DNA of 64,000 nucleotides from an uncultured Bacteroidales bacterium. GTDB taxonomy: Bacteria; Bacteroidota; Bacteroidia; Bacteroidales; Salinivirgaceae. The first letter of the stretch is position 1; each line of letters begins with the position of its first letter. Of the stretch, positions 53,975 to 63,200 are shown piece after piece. Under the pieces are notes generated by a model. It saw only the letters and a program-made list of their open reading frames with translations, was not told the origin of the DNA and made no database searches. Made by a program: the position numbers and the translations under genes. The DNA is taken from the NCBI GenBank assembly GCA_937981765.1, contig CALJOM010000012.1, forward strand, positions 62,001 through 126,000, given 5' to 3'.

Positions 53975-55193
53975 AATTTCGCTAGCCAACGTAGGTAAAC
54001 TTAACCCCAATTCGTTGGAAGATTACCTGAAAGTAGGTGGATTTGAATCCCTAAAAAAAACACTGACACAAAATCCCGATGAAATTATCGACCAAATACA
54101 ACTCTCAGGGTTACGTGGTCGCGGAGGTGCCGGATTCCCTTCGGGACTAAAACAGAGATTCACCTACGATTCCTGCCATGCCTGCCCGGAACGATATGTG
54201 GTTTGCAATGCCGACGAAGGCGAACCCGGAACCTACAAAGACCGAATTATTATGGAAAACGACCCCTTTCTTCTCATAGAAGGGATACTCATAGCCGGAT
54301 ACAGCATTCGTGGAACCCGTGGTTTTGTGTATATACGCAGGGAATACTACGATTCCATTAACAAAGTCGAAAACGCTATTAAAACCTGTTACGAAAAGGG
54401 ATTCCTTGGGAAAAATATTCTAGGATCAAATTTTTCTTTCGAACTGGAAACTTTCTATGGAGCCGGTTCATATCTATGCGGAGAGGAGTTAACGCTGCTG
54501 GAATCGCTAGAGGGTAAGCGTGGCTATCCACGTATCAAACCACCGTTTCCGGCTGAAGTTGGATTATTTGGAAAACCCACACTGGTTAACAACGTCGAAA
54601 CCTTTAGTCACCTACCTTTTATAGTTAGAGAAGGAGCTGAAACTTACGCCAGGCTTGGCACAGCCGAATCCAAAGGAACAAAACTTTTCTGCGTTAGCGG
54701 AAATGTCAATAAGCCCGGAACTTATGAATTTCCGATGGGGATAACCCTTAGAAGATTAATTTTCGATGTTTGTGAGGGTATGAAAGAAGGTTACAACTTT
54801 CTAGGAGCTCTCCTGGGAGGAGCCGCCGGTACGTTTGTAGATGAATCGTTCCTCGATGTACCATTAGCCTACGAAACCCTAAAACAAAAAGGAGCAACAC
54901 TGGGCTCCGGGGCAATAATGATTTTGGACAACAAAACCGACGTAAAAGCCATGTTTCAAAACATTTTAGAGTTTTTTAAACATGAATCGTGCGGTAAATG
55001 TGTTCCCTGTCGGATTGGAACCACCTTGCTCTACGAGAAATCGAAATCTAAGCTTTTAGAGTCGGACTTAATCTGGATGGCTCAAGAAGCCACATACATG
55101 GCCAAAAATTCTTTATGCCCCCTTGGACAAAGTCCGGATCTACCAGTAAAATCTGCCATAAAATATTTTAAAAACCAGCTAATTGAGTCATAG
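53958..55193 (+). CDS. NuoF-like NADH/FMN subunit of formate dehydrogenase
   Basis: The 411-residue protein has the NADH-binding loop GLRGRGGAGFP at about 51-61, the FMN segment CNADEGEPGTYKDR, a SLBB domain and a C-terminal 4Fe-4S site (CGKCVPCR near 345, with the fourth Cys in SLCPLGQS near 387). It is the NAD-reducing diaphorase subunit. Unlike HydB/HymB-type proteins, it has no N-terminal 2Fe-2S domain and no C-terminal ferredoxin domain. The alpha-subunit gene begins two bases after its stop. Confidence 0.93.
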   Translation: MSPDLKISLANVGKLNPNSLEDYLKVGGFESLKKTLTQNPDEIIDQIQLSGLRGRGGAGFPSGLKQRFTYDSCHACPERYVVCNADEGEPGTYKDRIIMENDPFLLIEGILIAGYSIRGTRGFVYIRREYYDSINKVENAIKTCYEKGFLGKNILGSNFSFELETFYGAGSYLCGEELTLLESLEGKRGYPRIKPPFPAEVGLFGKPTLVNNVETFSHLPFIVREGAETYARLGTAESKGTKLFCVSGNVNKPGTYEFPMGITLRRLIFDVCEGMKEGYNFLGALLGGAAGTFVDESFLDVPLAYETLKQKGATLGSGAIMILDNKTDVKAMFQNILEFFKHESCGKCVPCRIGTTLLYEKSKSKLLESDLIWMAQEATYMAKNSLCPLGQSPDLPVKSAIKYFKNQLIES

Positions 55194-55195
55194 CT

Positions 55196-57919
55196 ATGAA
55201 TCGAAAAATTAAATTAACCATTGATAATAAACCCATTGAGGCCTTGGAAGGCGACAATCTGCTGAAAATTGCACGCCAAAACGGATTCGACATTCCCGGA
55301 CTATGCTACCATCCACGCCTTTCCCCCACTGGAGCATGCAGACTCTGTGTGGTAAAAATTGAAGGGCAACAGGGCATGGTTATCTCGTGTACTGTTCAGG
55401 TTAAAGAGGGAATGAAGGTAACCGCCTTCGACGAGGAACTCGAATCAAACCGCCGGCATACCCTATCTTACCTATTGGCCGAACACAATGAAGAGTACGA
55501 CGAAACCTACATCGACGAGATGCAGCCACTGATTGACCGATATAACCTAAGAGACAAAACCCAACGGCCCCTACACTCCATTTGGCAAAATATTCCGAGG
55601 AAGATAGATTCTTCATCGCCGGTTTTAACCTACGATTCGTCCAAATGCATTAAGTGCTTCCGTTGCATCAAAGCCTGCGAAGAAATTCAGGGCAAAGGCG
55701 TGCTGAGTTTTGCCGACCGGGGAATTCAGAAATACATTGTGGCAGGGTATGGTAAATGGAGTGAGTCGGAATGCGACGGCTGCGGTGAATGCATACAACT
55801 TTGCCCAACCGGAGCCATTGTTGAAAAACCAAACCGTGAGGCAATAAACGTTCATAAAATCGACAAAAAAGTTAAAACTGTCTGCCCCTATTGTGGTGTA
55901 GGATGCCAAATAGAAGTCTGGGTGAAAAACAACCAGATTGTGAGAGTCAATGGTGTTGAAGGCGTTAGCCCCAACGATGGACGCTTATGCATTAAGGGAC
56001 GCTTTGGATATCAATACACCGGTGATAAACGTCGGTTAACACATCCATTAATTAAGAAAAACGGCAAGTTTGAAAAAGTTAGTTGGGACGAAGCTTTCAA
56101 CTATATTGCCCTACGTTTTTCCGAAATCAAGCAAAAATACGGTTCAAAAGCCTTGGCAGGATACAGCTCTGCCAAATGCAGTAACGAAGAAAACTACCTG
56201 TTCCAAAAATTTATCCGGATTGTTTTTGGCAACAACAACGTGGATTATTGCACACGTTTATGCCATGCCTCAACAGTAGCCGCCATGATACGTTCCTTAG
56301 GCGACGGAGCCGGAAGCAATTCCATCGAAGATTTCGAAACCACTGATTGTTTGTTGGTTATAGGTAATAACATTATTGAAACTCACCCCATAACCGCCAC
56401 CTACATTAAACGAGGTAAAGACCGCGGGCAACAAATAATTGTAATCGACCCAAAATGGACTCCCTTGGTACGATATGCCGACATTTTCCTCCAACCTCGC
56501 CTAGCTACCGATGTGGCTCTGCTTAACGGAATGGTGCATGTAATTATCAACGAGGGCTGGATTGACAAAACATTTATCGAAAACCGTATAGAAGGCGGTT
56601 TTGCAGCTTTTGACGAACTGAAAAAGGTTGTCGAAACTTATACCCCTGAAAAGGTAGAAGAGATAACCGGCGTTCCCCGAAAACTCATTGCCGAAGCAGC
56701 TCGCATGTATGCACAGGCTCCTACTGCCATTATAGCCACAGGCATGGGAACGAGCCAGCAAACTGTAGGGACCAACAACGTTTTTGCATTAATAAACCTC
56801 TGTTTAATTACCGGAAAAATCGGCAAAGAGCGATGCGGAATCAATCCACCACGAGGGCAAAACAACGTTCAAGGAGCTACCGATGTTGGCGCGAGCCCAA
56901 TGATGTATCCGGGGTATATCCCCGTTAGCAACGAAGAAAACCGGCGTAAAGTTGCCGATATTTGGAACGTTAGCTTCGAATCCCTGGAAGCAACTCCAGG
57001 ACTAACAACCCTTGAGATTATGGATGCCGTTCACAACGGAACTATTAAGGGAATGTATATCATGGGAGAAAATCCAGTGGTCACCGACCCCAATCAGCAC
57101 CACACCATTGAAGCGCTCAAAAACATAGAATTTTTAGTGGTTCAAGACATTTTTGAAACCGAAACAACCCCTTATGCCCATGTAATACTCCCAGCCGCAT
57201 CCCTCTATGAAAAAGAGGGAACCATTGTCAACAGCGACCGACGTGTACTTCGCTGGAATAAAGCCATCGACCCGCCGGGTGAAGCCAAACCCGATTGGCA
57301 AATTATTCTGGAAATTGCAAAACGCATGGGCTTCAACCTTGGTAATTTTACCTCGGCAGAAGATATTTGGGAAGAAATTCGCAAGGTGGCACCAATTATG
57401 CGCGGAATCTCGTACCAACGAATCAATGGCGGAGGTATTCAATGGCCATGTTACGACGAAAACCAACCCGGCCTTTCAACCTTATATCTTAACAACTTTA
57501 ACACACCCTCCGGAAAAGCCAAAATCCACCCAGTGGAATACAAACCCCAAACAGAGATCAAAACCGCAGAGTTTCCATTGATACTTAACTCGGGACGGTT
57601 GCTGTATCAATACCACTCAGCCACAATGTCGCGAAAGAGCGAGGTTTTAAATGCGTTTGCAAACCAGTCGTACGTGTTAATTCATCCGCTTGATGCTGAA
57701 AAGAATAAAATTGCCGACCACAGTCAGGTACGTGTTATTTCCTCACGCGGCGAATTAATTACAACCGCCATTATTTCGGAGGAAGTTCTTCCAGGCGAAG
57801 TATTTATGCCATGGCATTTTAGCGAAGCACCTGTAAACAATCTTACACGAAACGAGAAAGACCCAATATCCAAAATTGCGCCGTTTAAATATTCAGCCGT
57901 GCGAATTATGCCTATTTAG
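55196..57919 (+). CDS. fdhA: Formate dehydrogenase alpha subunit (Mo/W-bisMGD, cysteine type)
   Basis: The 907-residue protein has an N-terminal 2Fe-2S domain (Cys37, 48, 51, 65), two 4Fe-4S ferredoxin motifs (CIKCFRCIKAC and CDGCGECIQLCP at about 150-205), a further 4Fe-4S motif CPYCGVGC near 230, and the molybdopterin oxidoreductase core with C-terminal dinucleotide-binding domain. The metal ligand is Cys356 in RLCHASTVAAM; it is TGC, so no selenocysteine. No Cys lies between 65 and about 150, so the His-Cys cluster common in NuoG-like N-termini is absent. It oxidises formate to CO2, or works in reverse. Nitrate reductase is less likely given the CH motif. Confidence 0.92.
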   Translation: MNRKIKLTIDNKPIEALEGDNLLKIARQNGFDIPGLCYHPRLSPTGACRLCVVKIEGQQGMVISCTVQVKEGMKVTAFDEELESNRRHTLSYLLAEHNEEYDETYIDEMQPLIDRYNLRDKTQRPLHSIWQNIPRKIDSSSPVLTYDSSKCIKCFRCIKACEEIQGKGVLSFADRGIQKYIVAGYGKWSESECDGCGECIQLCPTGAIVEKPNREAINVHKIDKKVKTVCPYCGVGCQIEVWVKNNQIVRVNGVEGVSPNDGRLCIKGRFGYQYTGDKRRLTHPLIKKNGKFEKVSWDEAFNYIALRFSEIKQKYGSKALAGYSSAKCSNEENYLFQKFIRIVFGNNNVDYCTRLCHASTVAAMIRSLGDGAGSNSIEDFETTDCLLVIGNNIIETHPITATYIKRGKDRGQQIIVIDPKWTPLVRYADIFLQPRLATDVALLNGMVHVIINEGWIDKTFIENRIEGGFAAFDELKKVVETYTPEKVEEITGVPRKLIAEAARMYAQAPTAIIATGMGTSQQTVGTNNVFALINLCLITGKIGKERCGINPPRGQNNVQGATDVGASPMMYPGYIPVSNEENRRKVADIWNVSFESLEATPGLTTLEIMDAVHNGTIKGMYIMGENPVVTDPNQHHTIEALKNIEFLVVQDIFETETTPYAHVILPAASLYEKEGTIVNSDRRVLRWNKAIDPPGEAKPDWQIILEIAKRMGFNLGNFTSAEDIWEEIRKVAPIMRGISYQRINGGGIQWPCYDENQPGLSTLYLNNFNTPSGKAKIHPVEYKPQTEIKTAEFPLILNSGRLLYQYHSATMSRKSEVLNAFANQSYVLIHPLDAEKNKIADHSQVRVISSRGELITTAIISEEVLPGEVFMPWHFSEAPVNNLTRNEKDPISKIAPFKYSAVRIMPI

Positions 57920-58004
57920 TTTTCGCTGTTTGGAATAATTAATAACCAAACCTTTCAACAAAAGGCCGACATTTGTACCTCGCATAAACTAGGAATCAAA
58001 GACC

Positions 58005-60104
58005 TTAGTTTCGCAAAAAAGTGACACTTTTACTGCCATTGCTGAATCGAAGAAAGTATATCCCTGATGGTAGCCACGAAACATCTATCAGGGATGTCTC
58101 TTTTTCGAACCATCTCAAAACCTGTCCAAATCCGTTGACTAAGTAAAAATCAGGAATTTCCGAACTGGATTCAATATTTAGCACATTGCTTGACGGAACC
58201 GGATATACAACAATAGAGGGGAATTGGTAATTCTCTTGTAAAGATGTGGCACAGCGAACCACTCCGGGAGTACCATTGTAAGCTCCCAAATCTAGCCAAT
58301 TAGTTGTATGTAGGTTATCACCTCCACAATTTACAAACTCAAAATTTCTGAATAGTGCATTAAACAAATCGTCCGGACTACCGGCCTGATCAATTACCGC
58401 TCCGTTATATTTCAAAACAACATAGCAGGGATTATCGATAGTGAAACTAACGGCAGGAACAAAGTTTGGCTGAATAGCGGAGGTATGGGTTGTTCTGGCA
58501 GCAATTACATAAGCGCTATTGGGTTCAAGTGTGCCGTTGAGATTCAGGCTTGCCTCAAGTCCCGATTCATGATATTCTAATGTGTATCCGTTAAGATTGG
58601 CAGAAGCCCATCCAAGGTTAGATATCTCAATATATTCGTCGTTTTGATCGCCATAGAAACCCATTCCGGCAACTTCAGTAATAACCAAATTTGGCGCTGT
58701 TTGTTCCAGAGTATTACCCGTAACTACAGGTGCATCCAAAATTTTATAGTCTATTGCCGAACCATAATTGGTATAAGGGAAAATGGAAAAGTTATAGGTT
58801 GTATTTGACTGTAGGTTGAAAAAAGTAACCGATTGCTCACCAAAATTAATATTCTTTGCCAACGCACCGTCGTAAACCGGTGTTCCATCAATTGGTGGAG
58901 TTATGTTTCCTTCAGAGGCCAGAATTAAATACCGATCCGGGATAGGATTGCCGGTGGCATCGGTCCATGCTAAACTTATCGATGTTGTGGTGGTAGCAGT
59001 TATTCTGAAGTTTGTAACATGATTTTGTGGTTCTAACTTATAAGGAGTTGCCGAGACTACTACTCCGGTTGAAAATGTTCCTTGTGAATTTTTCGACCAA
59101 ATTTTATAATAGTATGTCTGGTAGGTCAGGTTGGTATGTTCATATGAATTTAGCTGCCCAAAAGCCAACACAGTTCCCGGTCCGGATAGTGTATTGTCGG
59201 ATTGTGGAGTACCAAACGAGTTGGTGGTATTAAAGGCAAGCAAAATATCGTCGTTATTTGAATTGCGATTCCATATTAAATTTATCTGGGTTGGCGAATA
59301 TGGATAGGCTGAAAAATTTTGGGGATTTAGCACTGCATTACCAGTTCCCCAAATTTCATAAACCCACTCCGGATGATCCACAAAAGGATTGCGATTTTGC
59401 TGATATTTGCTATAAATAGCATTATTTCGATCAATTTCTTTCTGAGAAACCGGATCCATTTGATGCCACCGAACCAGCATATTTTGAGTCCACACCGATA
59501 GATTATTTCCTGAAAATGATGGACTATTCCAGCCAGAAATTACATTCATGTACCGAGTTGCCATATAAAAATAAATCCGGGCAATATCGCCCTTATACTC
59601 ATCGGCAGGTTCAAAAACAATAGAGGTATACCCTTCGGAGGTACTTGTTCCTAATTTTCCAAGCCCGTAAACAATTCCGTTGGCACACTCTCCATAAGGA
59701 TAATTACTTCGATAAGCGTTTACCTTCCCATCGGTGGGTAAGATGTGAAACAGATCGGAAACCATTGGAGAGGCATTGTTAAACCAGCTTTGAGGAACAG
59801 TATGTTCACGGTTGTAACAATCGCAAAGGTTAGAGTATGTCCCGCACTGATTGGTAACAAAAGTAAAATTACAGGTGGAATAGATATCCCACACCTTACC
59901 GTCGGGGCGTTTATCAGTGTCTTTGAAGGCATTCCAAAGAGCATTATAAGAAATTACGGTATGGTTTTTTATGATATTATGTAAAGCCGTTCTTAATTCT
60001 TCGCCAGTTAAGCCCTGAGCTGAATTGTAATACCCTGGAGGAATTTGCCCCACGATTACGATGGTTGCCAGAACAAGTATCCAGGTGAAAAGTATTTTTC
60101 TCAT
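58005..60104 (-). CDS. Secreted endonuclease I family protein with lamin-tail and T9SS sorting domains
   Basis: The 699-residue protein has a signal peptide ending IVGQ, an endonuclease I domain (about 20-255) with NREHTVPQSWF near 98-107 and the DLFHILPTDGKVNAYRSNYPYGE segment, two FN3-like domains (about 270-460), a lamin-tail domain (NLVITEVAGMGFYGDQNDEYIEIS onward), and a type A sorting domain at the end (VVYPVPSSNVLNIES ... SGIYFLRFSNG). It is predicted to cut DNA outside the cell, for nutrient or phosphate scavenging. It ends convergent with the formate dehydrogenase operon and has no operon partner. Confidence 0.93.
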   Translation of the reverse strand: MRKILFTWILVLATIVIVGQIPPGYYNSAQGLTGEELRTALHNIIKNHTVISYNALWNAFKDTDKRPDGKVWDIYSTCNFTFVTNQCGTYSNLCDCYNREHTVPQSWFNNASPMVSDLFHILPTDGKVNAYRSNYPYGECANGIVYGLGKLGTSTSEGYTSIVFEPADEYKGDIARIYFYMATRYMNVISGWNSPSFSGNNLSVWTQNMLVRWHQMDPVSQKEIDRNNAIYSKYQQNRNPFVDHPEWVYEIWGTGNAVLNPQNFSAYPYSPTQINLIWNRNSNNDDILLAFNTTNSFGTPQSDNTLSGPGTVLAFGQLNSYEHTNLTYQTYYYKIWSKNSQGTFSTGVVVSATPYKLEPQNHVTNFRITATTTTSISLAWTDATGNPIPDRYLILASEGNITPPIDGTPVYDGALAKNINFGEQSVTFFNLQSNTTYNFSIFPYTNYGSAIDYKILDAPVVTGNTLEQTAPNLVITEVAGMGFYGDQNDEYIEISNLGWASANLNGYTLEYHESGLEASLNLNGTLEPNSAYVIAARTTHTSAIQPNFVPAVSFTIDNPCYVVLKYNGAVIDQAGSPDDLFNALFRNFEFVNCGGDNLHTTNWLDLGAYNGTPGVVRCATSLQENYQFPSIVVYPVPSSNVLNIESSSEIPDFYLVNGFGQVLRWFEKETSLIDVSWLPSGIYFLRFSNGSKSVTFLRN

Positions 60105-60273
60105 AACCTAAAATTTTAAACTATTGATAGCGATACCCAAAAATAGTTGAAAATTTGAATTTTTGGCATAGGATTAAGATTAATAATGTTTGTTTAATGT
60201 AGCTGTTTTAAGTAATGGGGGAACCTGTCGTTACTTGATTCAGAAAAGCCCTCTGGGTTCTCTAAAGAATCCT

Positions 60274-63200
60274 CTATTTTGAAAAATTGTTCAAATATTT
60301 TTCAACTTCGACACCGATTTCTTGCCATATTGCTTTTATTTCGTCTAAGCATTTTTTATGATCGACATACCCTCCGTTTGTGTATGCCTTTTCAATTTCG
60401 TAAGCCAGGGCAGCGGCTTGTTTGATTCCCAGGTAGCGGAACGAAGTTTTCAAGGTATGGGCTAAGATTTTGACATCGCCTTCTTTAAGGTTGTCCAAGC
60501 ATTGTTCAAGATCGTTAATTTGTTTTGGGATCGATTCGGAATACATCTGCAGGTAACGTACAAAACGGTTGGTTTTACCGCCGGAGTTTTTCCAAAGTTG
60601 CTGAGGATCGATCAAGGCAAAGCTTGGCATAGATTCGGCTTCCACTTTTGGGGGATCGGTGATCTTTTTTGCTGTTGTTCCGGTAAGAGCCAGAACCATT
60701 TCAAACAACGCCCTTGGGGCAAATGGTTTTGAGATATACTCGCTCATCCCGTAGCTCAAACATTTTTCCCGTTCCTCACGCATGGCATGGGCAGTCATGC
60801 CTAAAATCGGGATGGAGCGATTGGGTTCGGGAAGTTTGTTGCGAATAATTTCGGTTGCGGAATATCCGTCCATTTCAGGCATCTGAATATCCATAATTAT
60901 CAAATCGTAAAGATTACGACTTGCCAGATCGATAGCTTGCAGACCGTTGTATGCTGTTTGAATGTGGAATTGTGTGCTGAACGATTTTAGAGTATTCTCA
61001 GCCAATGCAACATTAATTTCGTTATCATCTACCAATAAAATGGTAACTTCTTTGGATAAAGTATGAGGAATTATGGTATGGTCACTTTGATTGGTCTCCG
61101 TAGGATTGGTGTAAGATTTCGTGAAGGGCAACACAACCGTAAATTTACTCCCAACTCCAACGGTACTTTCAACCGTTATGGTTCCATTCATTTTATCAAC
61201 AAGGCGCTTTACAATAGCTAATCCTAACCCTGTTCCTCCATATTTTCTGGTTGTTTCGTTCGAAACCTGAGTAAAACTGTCGAAAATAGTATCGAGCTTT
61301 TCCTGGGGAATTCCAATTCCAGTATCAGTTATTTCCATCTTTAAGAGAATTTTTTCAGGATTATCCGAGATATCAGTGCAGTAAACAACGATTGAACCGG
61401 AGGGTGTAAATTTTATAGCATTTCGAACCAGGTTGGAGAGTATCTGTGTTAATCGAACCGGGTCGCCTTCAATAACATTATGAGAAATGTTTTTAAATAC
61501 CAGCTCAAGAGTTAAACCTTGCTTGGCAGCCTCTATTTCAAGGTGGTTGGTGGTTGTGCGTATGGTTCGGATAAAATCAAAAGGTATACTGTCAATCTCA
61601 AGTTTTCCCGCTTCCATTTTGGAAAAATCGAGAATATCGTTGACTATTACCTTTAAATTATCCGAGCTCTCTTTAATGTAATGGAGATATTTCTGCTGTT
61701 GCTTATCAAGCTGTGTGTTCAACAAAAGATTTGCATACCCTGATATTACATTGAGTGGAGTACGAATTTCGTGGCTTGTATTAGCAAGGAATTGTTCTTT
61801 TAACTGGGCATTTTGACTAATTTTCACATTGGCCTCCATTAGCTGAATTTTCTGACGTTCGATATCAGCTGTTCTCTCTCTGACTAAGGCTTCTAACCTT
61901 CGTTCGTTAGCCCTTATTATGTGAAAACGCCAGTTCCATATTAGTACAACAAGACTGGTTAGCGAAAAAAAAGACAATGCTATAAACCAAAAGCTTGTGA
62001 AGAATGGTTTGTCGATAGTGAAGGTAAAGCTACTGTAAATGGTAGAAGCTGTATTTGGTGGATACCACGAGCGAACACGCATTTCGTATTTCCCGGGAGG
62101 AAGGTTTGTGTAGTTAACGGTTCGCTCCCGAGTTGGAGTCAGCCACGTTTTATCATACCCGTGAAGATAAAACTGAAACATGAGTTTGGAAGAGAACTGG
62201 AAATCGTTGGCGGCAAAACTAAAACTCAGGTTGTTTTCATAATAGGGGAATGTAGGATTAAAAGGCAACAAACTCCACTGTAGAATTGAATCGGAAAAAT
62301 TCATCCAATTGGCTTTTTTGTAGAGCAAATCCACATTTCGGATGTAGGCGTTAGGCATGGGGTTTGGAATAGAGTCGGCAGTAGGATCAAAAATAGTAAC
62401 CCCTTGTTTGGTGCCAAAATAAAAATCTCCGTATTGGTCGATTGCTATGGCTTTAGGATTGCACTCCATGCCAAAAAAACCGTCTTCACGGGTATACTCT
62501 TTAATTTGCCGGATGCGGCTTCGTTCATCAATAAAAAACACTATTATTCCTCTTTCGGTACCCACAACGACGTAACCATTCGGCGCTGAGGTCACTGAAT
62601 AAAGGATCTGCGACTCGGTGAAAGAGGCCTGTGGCCTGTTAATTATTTTTCCAGCAATAATTTTCGTAAGTCCCAGCTCTGATATAACCCATAGGTTGTT
62701 GTTTTTATCTAAAGTTAGAGAAATAATGTTGTTGCAAAGAATCCCCGATTCTACAGTCAAATTATGGATGTTTTTACCGGATATGACTGAAATGCCGCGA
62801 TCGGTGGCAATATAAACCTGCTTAAACTGATCGATGGCAATATCGGCAATATTGTTGCTTAAAAGTCCACTCCTAATGGTGTATCTTTTTTTGGTACCAT
62901 TGCTAACCATGTACACACCATGGCCTGTAGTGCCAATCCAGATTTCTCCGGAGGGTGCTTTTCGTATTACCGAAACCGGATAATTAATATCCAGCTCGAT
63001 GGTTTTTTCAAAATCAATACGATTGTCGCTCAGAATAGTTATACCTTGGTTAGTACCAATGTAAGTTTCTTGTTTTGATATAGTTTCGATAGCGTTCACA
63101 AAATTTCCCCGCAATCCGTTTTGTTGATTAAAGAGTTTTCGTTTTTTCCCAGATATAGATAAAACTCCATAGCCACCTGTCCCAATGTATAATTTATTGC

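Noticed and set aside
58050-58093. Inverted repeat ATCCCTGAT / ATCAGGGAT near the end of the endonuclease gene
   Set aside because: It lies inside the coding sequence of the sorting domain and has no T-tract; probably chance.
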